Source: CAVTWJ01 sp963849485 (GTDB taxonomy: Bacteria; Oederibacteriota; Muellerivitia; Muellerivitales; Muellerivitaceae). From it: 14,183 nt of DNA. Where the stretch lies: the NCBI GenBank assembly GCA_963849485.1, contig CAWKIF010000027.1, positions 1 to 14,183 on the forward strand, in the 5' to 3' direction. The notes beneath the pieces are model-generated. The model ran no database searches. It was not told where the DNA came from and worked only from the letters and a program-made list of their open reading frames with translations. A program made the position numbers and the translations under genes. Shown one piece after another: positions 5,696 through 13,153 of the stretch (the stretch's first letter is position 1; each line of letters begins with the position of its first letter).

Positions 5696-7881
5696 CGGGA
5701 TAAACTCGTTCCTACCGGCGGGGTATGGGACAAGAGCTGGAGTCCATCCATCGCCTCATTTTGCTGGGGATTGATGGCCAGGGAAGTCCGGTAGGCCTGC
5801 TCGGCGTCGCTCATGTCGTTCATCTGCCGGAAGGCGTCCCCGATCTTGGCGAAGGCGTAGGGGTTTCTCGGCTCCCGGCGGATGCATTCCTGGTAGGAGT
5901 TCACGGCGTTCGTGTAATCCCCCAGGGCCAGTCGGGTCTCTCCCTGCATCAGGTAAATGCGAGAAAGAGTCTGGGGCTGGCGGTATCTCAAGGCATTGTC
6001 AAAACTCCAGAGGGCGAGATCGTACATCTTGTTCATGTAGGCAAAATAACCCGTGAAATCATGCCCGATCCCGTAGGAATCCTTCATGACGTCGGTGTAC
6101 TCGTCCCAATAACCGCGGTTCTCAGGCTCCATGTACCTCAAGCGGTAGGTGGACCAAAGCTCGTTTAAACGGGCCGAGGTGAAGGCGTAATTCAGGTCCT
6201 TGGTGGCCGAAATCCGCCAGAGGAATCCGTCCGGCAGGGAGGAGGGGTTTTTCTCCCTCATCCATTGGGCCGTGAAGATATTGGTGTAATAGAAAGACCG
6301 GTCCTTGGCGTGCTGTTCGATCATGTCCTGCACCACCGTCTCGGGGCGGATATCCAGCTGGCCATAGGGGTTCGTTTTCATCGGCACCGCCAGGAATGGC
6401 CATCTCTGCATCAGGGGATCACGGTACCAATCGTAAGGTATCAACTGCATGGTAAAGCTGACCACTTCCGGTCTTTTACCCTCCACGAATTGCAGATACC
6501 AGAGGGGAAGGATGTCGATATCGCCGTTACAGAGGATCACCCCGTTGCGGTTGACGGTCTTGAGCATATTGATGCCCTCGTCATAGGAGCAGACGTAGTG
6601 GCTCTGGTCGCACAAGGGAAAGTTGATTTGGAGCGGGAGGAGGGAACACCCCAGGCAAAAGGCGCCGGTATAAAGAGGCGCGCCGTTTAACTTCCAATTT
6701 TTCGAGACCCAGAGGCAAAACCAGGCGATGGCGGCCGCCGCGTAGATGGATACCATCATGAAAACCGGCGTGAAGAAGTTATCCAAGGTCCATTGGTAAC
6801 CCTCCAGCGGATTATTAAAAATGACGACCCCTCCAAAAACCCCTGCTCCCAGCAGGAAAACCCCCACCGCCGAGGCCTTGGATCGTTGAAACAACCAATA
6901 CAATCCCACGAGGGCCATCAATAACAAAAGATAAGTGAAGACAACCCCGAACTGGTCATGGGCATGGAACCAGAATCGCTTGAGGTTGCGGACAACCGTG
7001 ACCCAAGAACGCTGGTCGCCGATGCCCTGGTAGCCCTTGCGGACGACGGTTCCCCAAAGGCGGTCCAGATTATTGGGGTTCCACCAATTCACCAAGGGAT
7101 GTTGGATGGACCTTAAGGGGAGAAAAAGGTAGACCGAAAGCGAAAGGATCAGCATGGTGATTCCCTTGACGATGTTCAAGAACCCCACCGCAGAAAGCAC
7201 ATTTGCCAATTTCTCCATCAAATCAAAAGGGCGGAGAAGGCTTTTAAAGATACCCCAGAAAGGCTCCCTTTTCTGGCTGGCCAGAAAAAACCATAGATAA
7301 GCGGGGGCCATGACCAATTGGTTGGGCCAATGGTGGGCCAAACTCAATCCATACAAAAATCCCATCAAGAGAATCGACTTTACGAACCAGCCTTTTTCCC
7401 GCATTTTAAAGAACAAATAAAGCATGAAAACGGACAAAAATGTATTGAGGGTATAGATTCCGCCCTTGGCCCCGCAAGCTTGAAACCAATGCTGGTATGA
7501 AAAAGCGAAAACAAGGGACCCGAAGAGAGCCGGAACCTCATAAACCCAGGCGGAACTCGGGGGGGAAACTTCATTTCCTTGCCCTTCTGATGGCGCCAGG
7601 GCTTCTCGGAACATCATCTTTAATACCAAGAACAAGTAGGAGACGGAGATACTTCCAGTCAAAAGGGAGCAAAAAGTGACCCGAAACATGGGTTTCCCGA
7701 AGGGTAAGAGACAATTCACCCGGCCCCAGAGGGTGTGGAGGGGATATCCGGGGGAATGGCTGATGGTCAAAAGATCGCAGACCATAATGGTCTCGCCTGA
7801 GTCATTAATATTGAAAGTCGCGCAAACCGTACGCAAATATACGTAAAAAACAAAAAGAAAAAGGCCCAAGGGGATGAACAT
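5692..7881 (-). CDS. DUF2723 (TMEM260-like) membrane protein with C-terminal TPRs
   Basis: A large polytopic protein of 729 residues from the ATG at 7881. The N-terminal DUF2723 region has a first membrane segment (residues 1-20), then NINDSGE (D27-E30) and SHSPGYPLHTLWGR, the family's periplasmic-loop signature, and later GGIYTLNTF. About ten or more membrane segments follow, then a soluble domain and, near the C-terminus, two TPR repeats (QGETRLALGDYTNAVNSYQE; KIGDAFRQMNDMSDAEQAYR). Eukaryotic TMEM260 is a protein O-mannosyltransferase and DUF2723 is a GT-C-like fold, so a lipid-linked glycosyltransferase at the cytoplasmic membrane is the best guess; acceptor and sugar are unknown. An in-frame TTG lies at 7947, but ATG 7881 is chosen: it has GAGGAAT 8-9 nt upstream and a promoter falls inside the longer version. 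The 3' end overlaps truA. Confidence 0.85.
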   Translation of the reverse strand: MFIPLGLFLFVFYVYLRTVCATFNINDSGETIMVCDLLTISHSPGYPLHTLWGRVNCLLPFGKPMFRVTFCSLLTGSISVSYLFLVLKMMFREALAPSEGQGNEVSPPSSAWVYEVPALFGSLVFAFSYQHWFQACGAKGGIYTLNTFLSVFMLYLFFKMREKGWFVKSILLMGFLYGLSLAHHWPNQLVMAPAYLWFFLASQKREPFWGIFKSLLRPFDLMEKLANVLSAVGFLNIVKGITMLILSLSVYLFLPLRSIQHPLVNWWNPNNLDRLWGTVVRKGYQGIGDQRSWVTVVRNLKRFWFHAHDQFGVVFTYLLLLMALVGLYWLFQRSKASAVGVFLLGAGVFGGVVIFNNPLEGYQWTLDNFFTPVFMMVSIYAAAAIAWFCLWVSKNWKLNGAPLYTGAFCLGCSLLPLQINFPLCDQSHYVCSYDEGINMLKTVNRNGVILCNGDIDILPLWYLQFVEGKRPEVVSFTMQLIPYDWYRDPLMQRWPFLAVPMKTNPYGQLDIRPETVVQDMIEQHAKDRSFYYTNIFTAQWMREKNPSSLPDGFLWRISATKDLNYAFTSARLNELWSTYRLRYMEPENRGYWDEYTDVMKDSYGIGHDFTGYFAYMNKMYDLALWSFDNALRYRQPQTLSRIYLMQGETRLALGDYTNAVNSYQECIRREPRNPYAFAKIGDAFRQMNDMSDAEQAYRTSLAINPQQNEAMDGLQLLSHTPPVGTSLSR

Positions 7882-7920
7882 TCCTATTATTCCTCGAAAA
7901 GGGGTTAGAACCGAATGAGG

Positions 7921-7947
7921 ATTATATCCAAGCCCGGTTCGAGTCAA
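7921..7947 (-). promoter_or_regulatory. Promoter of the DUF2723-truA-ubiD operon
   Basis: On the minus strand TTGACT (7947-7942) is followed by 15 bp (16 bp if read as TTTGAC) and a perfect TATAAT (7926-7921). The start would be near 7914, giving a leader of about 33 nt to the ATG at 7881 with its GAGGAAT ribosome-binding site. No operator-like repeat is evident. Confidence 0.6.
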
Positions 7948-8374
7948 AAGGGGTATTTGCCCCAGTTCTTTTTAAATAATTAGAAATTCCAAGTGATTGA
8001 AAGGCCTAATCTGTTCTTAATGAATTAAATTTTAAGGAAACAAGGTCATCCATTCACTCAAAACCGTTTCCCTAAACCAATTCGGACTAACAATTATTCG
8101 GTCATCTCATTGGGTGGAGGTTTTATTACTGAATTTTTTGGATCTTCCCGGCGATTAAATGACGCCATGATCTCTTTGACCAGAAATCAATCATTTCGAA
8201 CAACAAATATTTAAAACACGGTTTTAAAAAAAATTGTATTTCAATGCTAAGACAATAAAAAAAATTATTGGGTCCTCAGGACATAAAAATTAACATCAGT
8301 ATTAACATACCCGAAACCTTTGCTGAAACGCTAAAGATATCATCAAACCAGTCCTTCATAGGGTTGGTGACAAA
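7948..8374. other. AT-rich divergent intergenic spacer
   Basis: About 430 bp between the divergent DUF2723 and GGDEF genes, clearly richer in A and T than its neighbours, with several A and T runs (8227-8233, 8257-8264). No convincing ORF or RNA gene was seen. It contains an 11-bp inverted repeat GTCCT-C-AGGAC (8272-8282) followed on the minus strand by a T8 run, a terminator-like arrangement with no gene before it, and a direct repeat ATTAACAT (about 8289-8308). It presumably carries the promoter of the GGDEF gene, but no -35/-10 pair stands out. Confidence 0.5.
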
Positions 8375-9364
8375 ATGAGTAGGTCCATTGAACGCCCTTC
8401 CCCCACCCTCCAAAAAACCGCCAAGCCCCTGATCAACGATTTGATCCATCGTCTCATGGCGCCAGTAGCGCCTGTCGAGCCTCATGTTCTTTGTGATGAG
8501 GTTTATAAGATCTTCGCCGAAGACAAATCCATCCAATCCATAGCGGTCGTTTCGAATCGGGTCCCCATAGGGTTGGTCAACCGTTTCGCCTTGATCGACC
8601 GTTTTTCACGTAGGTTCTACAGGGAAATTTATGAGCGTAAACCCATCACCGCCATCATGGAAAAATCACCCCTGGTCGTGGAATGCACCGTTGGATTGGA
8701 TGACCTGAGTTCCATCATCGCCGACGAGGAGGAAAAATATCTTTTCGAGGGGTTCATTATCACCCAGAAGGGAAAATATCTCGGTATCGGGACCGGCCAC
8801 CGCCTGATCAAGGAAATGACCGAACGCAAAGAGGCTCAACTCTACCATTTGGCCCACCACGACACCCTCACCGGATTACCCAACCGTTTGCTATTTTATG
8901 ACCGATTGTCCCAGGCCTTGACCCAGTCCGTGAGATCTTCCAAGGCTTTGGGCGTCCTTTTTGTGGATCTGGACCATTTCAAGAATATTAATGATACATG
9001 GGGCCATCCGGTGGGAGACCTCCTTTTGCGTGAGGTGGCTCAGAGGCTCCAACATTGCCTTCGCCCCGGGGACACGGTGGCCCGCCAAGGGGGTGACGAA
9101 TTCACGGTCATCCTCACCCATATCTCCCGCGCAAGGGACTTGGATCGGATCTGTGAAAAAATCCTGAAAACCTTCACTCATCCCATACCGGTTGACGGAA
9201 AGGAGCTCCTCATCAACTGCAGTATCGGCGCCAGTATATTTCCTCGGGACGGGGACAATATCGACCTGCTTATTCAAAAGGCCGATACCGCGGTTTATCA
9301 AGCCAAACAGACCCGAAACTGCTACCGGATCTTCGGGCATACCAACCTCGAAACCAGCAACTAA
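8375..9364 (+). CDS. Diguanylate cyclase with N-terminal CBS-pair domain
   Basis: A 329-residue cytoplasmic protein without membrane segments. Residues ~25-148 resemble a CBS pair (LVNRFALIDRF, PITAIMEKSPLVV, FEGFIITQKGKYLGIGTG), which usually binds adenine nucleotides or similar ligands. The GGDEF domain follows from HHDTLTGLPNRLLF (residues ~161-174): metal and substrate residues in FVDLDHFKNIND (196-207), GHPVGD, and an intact GGDEF at 239-243. An RxxD inhibitory site (RPGD, 230-233) sits five residues before it, so it is probably an active, product-inhibited enzyme making c-di-GMP from GTP. No EAL domain follows. ATG 8375 is the first start after an in-frame stop; its Shine-Dalgarno (GGTTGGTG) is weak. 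It is alone on the plus strand in this part, convergent with tpx. Confidence 0.92.
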   Translation: MSRSIERPSPTLQKTAKPLINDLIHRLMAPVAPVEPHVLCDEVYKIFAEDKSIQSIAVVSNRVPIGLVNRFALIDRFSRRFYREIYERKPITAIMEKSPLVVECTVGLDDLSSIIADEEEKYLFEGFIITQKGKYLGIGTGHRLIKEMTERKEAQLYHLAHHDTLTGLPNRLLFYDRLSQALTQSVRSSKALGVLFVDLDHFKNINDTWGHPVGDLLLREVAQRLQHCLRPGDTVARQGGDEFTVILTHISRARDLDRICEKILKTFTHPIPVDGKELLINCSIGASIFPRDGDNIDLLIQKADTAVYQAKQTRNCYRIFGHTNLETSN

Positions 9365-9384
9365 CCCATTTTTCAACGGGACAA

Positions 9385-9417
9385 ATAAAAAAAGCCCCGC
9401 TTGAATAAGCGGGGCTT
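9385..9417 (-). terminator. Rho-independent terminator of tpx
   Basis: On the minus strand an 11-bp perfect stem AAGCCCCGCTT / AAGCGGGGCTT (plus-strand 9407-9417 and 9392-9402) with an ATTC loop is followed by a run of seven or more T. It begins 22 nt after the tpx stop. On the plus strand no T-run follows, so it serves mainly tpx, although the stem lies just after the GGDEF gene too. Confidence 0.92.
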
Positions 9418-9439
9418 ACGGACTCAACCGGATTGTGGA

Positions 9440-9952
9440 TTATGCTTCCGCCCGGGCTACACTGAGGGCTGCTTCATAGTTGGGCTCCTCGGTGACTTCC
9501 TTCACGATTTCAACGTGCTTCACCTTGCCGTCCTTGCCGATGACAAAAAGGGATCGTGCCTCCAGGCGCAGCTCCTTGATGTGAGTGCCGTAGGCGTTGC
9601 CAAAAGCCAAATCCCGGTGGTCGGAGAGGGTCTGGATTTTGATTCCCTCCGCCCCGCAAAACCGGGCCTGGGCAAAAGGCAGGTCAGCTGTAATGGTCAC
9701 GACCTCGACTCCCGCGGGAAGTTTCCCAATTTCCTGGTTGAATCGCCGGGTTTGGATGGCACAAACCGGGGTGTCCAGCGAAGGCGCCACGGATAAGATC
9801 AAGGTTTTTCCCTTGAAGTTGTCCAATGTCACTTCCTGAAGGCTGTTGTTGAGCAACTTGAAATTCGGGGCCGAGTCGCCCTTTTTGATCTCTGGCCCCA
9901 TGAGTGTTAATGGCCCGCCTTTAAATGTGATAACTCCTGTTCGTTCTTGCAT
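9440..9952 (-). CDS. tpx: Thiol peroxidase Tpx (atypical 2-Cys peroxiredoxin)
   Basis: Reduces hydrogen peroxide and alkyl hydroperoxides using thioredoxin, normally in the cytoplasm. It has 170 residues, the family length. Both redox cysteines are present: the peroxidatic Cys64 in APSLDTPVCAIQTRRF and the resolving Cys99 in LPFAQARFCGAEG, matching E. coli Cys61 and Cys95. The N-terminal hairpin (VITFKGGPLTLMG) is typical of Tpx rather than of other peroxiredoxins. ATG 9952 has a strong AAGGAG 7-8 nt upstream. It has its own terminator and lies downstream of the asd terminator, so it is probably transcribed separately; no clear promoter could be placed in the 60 bp between. Confidence 0.96.
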   Translation of the reverse strand: MQERTGVITFKGGPLTLMGPEIKKGDSAPNFKLLNNSLQEVTLDNFKGKTLILSVAPSLDTPVCAIQTRRFNQEIGKLPAGVEVVTITADLPFAQARFCGAEGIKIQTLSDHRDLAFGNAYGTHIKELRLEARSLFVIGKDGKVKHVEIVKEVTEEPNYEAALSVARAEA

Positions 9953-10013
9953 GCCTTTTCTCCTTTTTGATTCCGTCGCTTAGATGGCAGTCAGGTTTTA
10001 ACAGACCCAAAAC

Positions 10014-10047
10014 AAAAAAAGCAACGGGCGGACACGCCACCCGTTGC
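10014..10047 (-). terminator. Rho-independent terminator of asd
   Basis: On the minus strand GCAACGGG and CCCGTTGC form an 8-bp stem with an 11-nt loop that can pair further (GG/CC), followed directly by seven T. It lies 27 nt after the asd stop. Confidence 0.93.
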
Positions 10048-10074
10048 CAGGAACGTCTTTTAAGGAGGAAGCCC

Positions 10075-11154
10075 TTAGATATGCCCCTTTCGGATGAGGT
10101 ATTCGGCCACCAAGATGCCGCCCTTGGCGGCGCCCATCTTGGTATTGTGGGACACCAGCATATATTTGATCCCGTTCGCGAGCGCATGGTCCTGCCGGAC
10201 CCGGCCCACGCTGGTCACCATGCCGCCCAGACTGTCCCGGTCCAAACGGGGTTGGGGACGGAAAGGATCCTCCGAGACATCGATCAAGTGGGGCGGGCAA
10301 GTGGGAAGCTTCAGGTCGATAAAACTCTTACCCCATTCCCTCATGGCCTTCTTTACCTCGTCCACGGTAGCGGCTTTTTTAAGCGAAACATAGATGGCCT
10401 CGGTATGCGCTTCCAGAACGGGAACCCTGGTACAGGTAGCCGACACGGGGAAGGATGCGGCTTTGATCCCCTCATCCTCGAATGAGCCGAGGATTTTCTG
10501 GGTTTCCTTTTCGACCTTTTCCTCCTCCTTAGGGATGTAAGGAATGACGTTGTCGATAATATCCATCCCGATGACCCCGGGCGATCGGCCCGCTCCCGAG
10601 CAGGCCTGCATGGAGGTCATCAGTACCTGCTGAATGCCAAAAGCCTCAAAGAGGGGCTTTAAGGTCATTGCCAAGCCCGTGGTGGTGCAATTGGGAACCG
10701 GGGTCACGAAGCCTTTCCATCCCCTGTTTTTTTTCTGTACGGGGATGAGCCGATCGTGGTCCTCGTTCACCCCCGGGATGAAAATAGGAACATCCTTCTC
10801 GTAGCGGAAGGCGGAAGCGGTGGAGACCACGGGGGTGGTCTGGGCATATCGGGGTTCCAAGTCCTTGGCCGCATCGGATTCCACGGCCGTAAAGATCAAT
10901 TCCACCTTGGAAGCGTCCAGTTTGGCGGCGTCTTGCACTAATATCTTGGCGAACGAAGAGTCCAGGGGCTCCTGGCAATACCATCGGAAAGCCCCCGCGG
11001 CGTCGGTAATGGCATCTTTATAAAGCTTGCCCGCGGATCGCTCGCTGGCGGCCAGGGCCACCACCTCAAACCATGGGTGGCCCGAGAGAGAGGCCAGAAA
11101 CTGTTGTCCCGCCACGCCTGTGGCGCCGATGACAGCGACGGTTTTCTTTTTCAT
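10075..11154 (-). CDS. asd: Aspartate-semialdehyde dehydrogenase, archaeal/fungal type
   Basis: Reduces 4-aspartyl phosphate to aspartate semialdehyde with NADPH, the branch point to lysine/diaminopimelate, threonine and methionine. It has 359 residues. The Rossmann motif is GATGVAGQQF (10-19); the catalytic Cys156 lies in PVPNCTTTG, and the general base His250 in RVPVLEAH with Arg243. PNCTTTG and the length are typical of the branch found in archaea, fungi and several bacterial phyla, not of the E. coli enzyme (GGNCTV). The related malonyl-CoA reductase of Sulfolobales belongs to the same branch, but the bacterial setting next to leu genes favours Asd. ATG 11154 has GAGGA about 8 nt upstream. 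It has its own promoter and terminator, so it seems monocistronic. Confidence 0.95.
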   Translation of the reverse strand: MKKKTVAVIGATGVAGQQFLASLSGHPWFEVVALAASERSAGKLYKDAITDAAGAFRWYCQEPLDSSFAKILVQDAAKLDASKVELIFTAVESDAAKDLEPRYAQTTPVVSTASAFRYEKDVPIFIPGVNEDHDRLIPVQKKNRGWKGFVTPVPNCTTTGLAMTLKPLFEAFGIQQVLMTSMQACSGAGRSPGVIGMDIIDNVIPYIPKEEEKVEKETQKILGSFEDEGIKAASFPVSATCTRVPVLEAHTEAIYVSLKKAATVDEVKKAMREWGKSFIDLKLPTCPPHLIDVSEDPFRPQPRLDRDSLGGMVTSVGRVRQDHALANGIKYMLVSHNTKMGAAKGGILVAEYLIRKGHI

Positions 11155-11199
11155 GACTTATCCTCTTAAAAAAGTGTCCGGCCCAGCCGGGGTTGGCAA

Positions 11200-11227
11200 A
11201 GAATAGCATATTTGTTGAGGCTTTCAA
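11200..11227 (-). promoter_or_regulatory. Promoter of asd
   Basis: On the minus strand TTGAAA (11227-11222), 16 bp and TATTCT (11205-11200). The start would be near 11193, about 38 nt before the asd ATG. Each hexamer has two mismatches or fewer; no attenuator-like hairpin is seen between it and the gene. Confidence 0.45.
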
Positions 11228-11304
11228 CGAATACTGGCCGAAGATTGAAAATCGGAATAACTCATTTCAATGGGAACGAGGCCATCGCCTTTTAAAAAAC
11301 GCGC

Positions 11305-12009
11305 CTAAGGAATTTGGGTTTTAGAAGTGGCCTCATAAGTTTTCTTTTTTACGTTTATATCGATAAAACAAAAATAGGTCCCCGGCGGCATGGGTCGGTT
11401 TTGTTCATCCTTCCCATCCCATTTAAATTCATGGGGTCCCTTGGTCAGGAAATCGGGACTTTCGATCTTATTGAACTCAAAGGATCTCACCAACCTAAAA
11501 CCGGAAGAAAATATCTTTAAATAAACCCTATCCGCCCCCAGATTGGCAGCCCATTTGAAACCGATTTTTTTCTCCTGATCGGGTTTTGGGGAGACCTTAA
11601 AAAGGAACACCCCCGGGGTAATTGTGGGAGTAGGGGTAATGGTTGGGGTGCGGGTAAAAGAGGGGGTCGGCGTTCCAGTGGTCGTGGGGGTCCGGGTAAT
11701 CGTCGGGGTATGGGTCTTCGTCGGGGAGCTGGTAATGGTTGGGGATAAAGTAATGGTGGAAGTAAACGTGAGGGTCGGGGTGCGGGTAGGCGTGTAAGTG
11801 GCGGGTTGGGTCCCGGTGGTGGTGACCGTCGGGGTGTAAGTGGGGGTCAGACTCGATGTGGGGATAGGAGTGTGGCTCCAGGTTGCCGTATTTGAAGCGG
11901 TGAAGGTAGGCGTGGGGGCGGGCGCGGATCCGGCCCAGGCCGTGCCCGCGCCGAAAAGCACGATCACCGCAAAGACCGGTAATTTCATCCAGCTTCGGCT
12001 TTTATCCAC
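11305..12009 (-). CDS. Secreted Thr/Pro-rich protein with FlgD-like Ig domain
   Basis: A 234-residue protein in three parts. Residues 1-27 are a signal peptide ending in AWA. Residues ~30-145 are a low-complexity linker of short T-P units (TPTFT, TPTYTPTVT, TRTPTLT), probably extended and outside the membrane. Residues ~148-234 resemble the FlgD-type Ig-like domain used near the C-terminus of many exported proteins: KIGFKWAANLGADRVYLKIF, then HEFKWDGKDEQNRPMPPGTY. The start is GTG 12009, 4 nt after the leuB stop; ATG 11988 (MKLPVFAVIVLF) gives an equally good signal peptide and neither has a clear Shine-Dalgarno. The gene is tightly behind leuB although nothing links it to leucine synthesis. 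Such modules occur in sorting-type secreted proteins, but no sorting signal follows the domain. Function unknown; possibly structural or adhesive. Confidence 0.8.
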   Translation of the reverse strand: MDKSRSWMKLPVFAVIVLFGAGTAWAGSAPAPTPTFTASNTATWSHTPIPTSSLTPTYTPTVTTTGTQPATYTPTRTPTLTFTSTITLSPTITSSPTKTHTPTITRTPTTTGTPTPSFTRTPTITPTPTITPGVFLFKVSPKPDQEKKIGFKWAANLGADRVYLKIFSSGFRLVRSFEFNKIESPDFLTKGPHEFKWDGKDEQNRPMPPGTYFCFIDINVKKKTYEATSKTQIP

Positions 12010-12013
12010 CTAA

Positions 12014-13084
12014 TCACTCGATCCCGGCGCAGACTGCGTCGCCCATTTGGGAGCAGGATACGGCGGGCTCCCCTTTCTTTACCAGGTCGGTTGTGCGAAG
12101 GCCCTTTTCCAGCACCTGTTCCACCGCATTTTCCACTGCATCGGACTCTTTTTGGAGCTTGAAGCTGTACTTGAGCATCATGCCAATGGAAAGGATCATC
12201 GCCAAAGGGTTGGCCTTTCCGGTTCCGGCGATATCAGGCGCCGAGCCGTGGGAAGGCTCATAGAGGCCCACTTTGCCGCCCAGGGACGCCGATGGCAGCA
12301 TGCCGAGGGACCCGGTGAGCATGGAGGCCTCATCGGAAAGGATGTCCCCAAACATGTTCGTGGTCACTAAAACATCAAACTGCTTGGGTTTCAGGATCAA
12401 TTGCATGGCCGCGTTATCGACGATTTGATGCTCAAAAGCCACATCGGGATAACCCTTGGACACCTCTTCCGCAACGTCATGCCAAAGCCGGGAGGACTCT
12501 AAGACGTTAAACTTATCCACGCTGGTAACTTTCTTGCGGCGAAGCCGCGCCAAGTCGCAGGCCAGCTTGACGATTCGCTCCACCTCGGGTGTCCGGTAAA
12601 TTTCGGTGTTCACACCATAGCGGTCCTTCCCTTCCCCGTGGATGCCCCGAGGCTCGCCAAAATAGATGCCTGAAATCAGTTCGCGGACGATGAGCAAGTC
12701 CACGCCATCAATTATCTCGGTCTTAAGGGTCGAGGCGTCCTTCAGCGCGTTAAAAAGCTTGACGGGACGCAGGTTGGCATAAAGATCCAATCCCTTGCGA
12801 AGGCCCAGAATGCCTGCCTCGGGCCGCTTTTTGTTCTCGATCTTGTCCCATTTGGGACCGCCCATGGGAGCCTTTAAAACAGCTTGGGCGGCTTGGCAAG
12901 CTTTGAGGGTATGGTCGGGAAGAGGGTTATCGAACTTGTCGATAGCGATCCCGCCTGCGTCCTGGGATTCATACTCAAACTTGTGGCCATAGACGTGACC
13001 AACTTTATCGAGGACCTTCTGGCTCTCAGCGCAGATTTCCGGTCCGATTCCGTCTCCGGCTAAAACAACGATATGATAATTCAT
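12014..13084 (-). CDS. leuB: 3-isopropylmalate dehydrogenase
   Basis: Oxidises and decarboxylates 3-isopropylmalate to 2-oxoisocaproate with NAD, the third reaction of leucine synthesis. It has 356 residues from ATG 13084. Motifs: LAGDGIGPEI at the N-terminus, the substrate-binding LRKGLDLYANLRP, ELISGIYFGEP, the metal-binding Asp cluster in NMFGDILSDEASML, and the NAD-binding EPSHGSAPDIAGTGKANP. GAGG lies 7 nt before the chosen ATG. An in-frame GTG at 13126 would add 14 residues, but these would fall inside the strong intergenic hairpin and lie before the conserved N-terminus, so it is rejected. It follows leuA after 69 bp and is followed after 4 bp by the secreted-protein gene. leuC and leuD are not in the window. 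Confidence 0.97.
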   Translation of the reverse strand: MNYHIVVLAGDGIGPEICAESQKVLDKVGHVYGHKFEYESQDAGGIAIDKFDNPLPDHTLKACQAAQAVLKAPMGGPKWDKIENKKRPEAGILGLRKGLDLYANLRPVKLFNALKDASTLKTEIIDGVDLLIVRELISGIYFGEPRGIHGEGKDRYGVNTEIYRTPEVERIVKLACDLARLRRKKVTSVDKFNVLESSRLWHDVAEEVSKGYPDVAFEHQIVDNAAMQLILKPKQFDVLVTTNMFGDILSDEASMLTGSLGMLPSASLGGKVGLYEPSHGSAPDIAGTGKANPLAMILSIGMMLKYSFKLQKESDAVENAVEQVLEKGLRTTDLVKKGEPAVSCSQMGDAVCAGIE

Positions 13085-13103
13085 AGAAACCTCACAAAGG
13101 TTA

Positions 13104-13140
13104 GCCGTTGGCAGTGAGTGATTCACTCACCACCAACGGC
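13104..13140 (-). ncRNA. Strong hairpin in the leuA-leuB intergenic RNA
   Basis: GCCGTTGG and CCAACGGC (13104-13111, 13133-13140) enclose GTGAGTGA-T-TCACTCAC (13114-13130). The two-base gaps between the arms are TG opposite TG on the minus strand, so in the leftward transcript they form two G-U pairs and the stem is continuous over ~17 bp with a 3-nt loop. On the plus strand the same positions would be C-A mismatches. There is no U-tract, so it is not an ordinary terminator. It begins 13 nt after the leuA stop and ends 20 nt before the leuB ATG, leaving the leuB ribosome-binding site free. Confidence 0.6.
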
Positions 13141-13153
13141 CGAGGACTACCGT

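Noticed and set aside
7950..7974. GGGG-TATTTG-CCCC hairpin followed by a T-run as a plus-strand terminator
   Set aside because: The stem has only four pairs, no plus-strand gene precedes it, and it borders the -35 of the DUF2723 promoter.
8276..8536. 86-codon minus-strand ORF at the start of the GGDEF gene
   Set aside because: Antisense to a well-supported CBS-pair domain and running into AT-rich noncoding sequence.
8891..9376. 161-codon ORF antisense to the GGDEF domain
   Set aside because: Shadow of a strongly conserved domain; no independent support.
11590..11920. Repetitive-looking GGGGTCGGGGT-type stretch as a possible tandem repeat or CRISPR-like array
   Set aside because: It is the degenerate coding sequence of the Thr-Pro linker; unit length and sequence vary and there are no conserved repeats with unique spacers.
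13085..13126. N-terminal extension of leuB from GTG 13126
   Set aside because: The extra 14 residues are encoded inside the intergenic hairpin and precede the conserved N-terminus; ATG 13084 has a proper GAGG.
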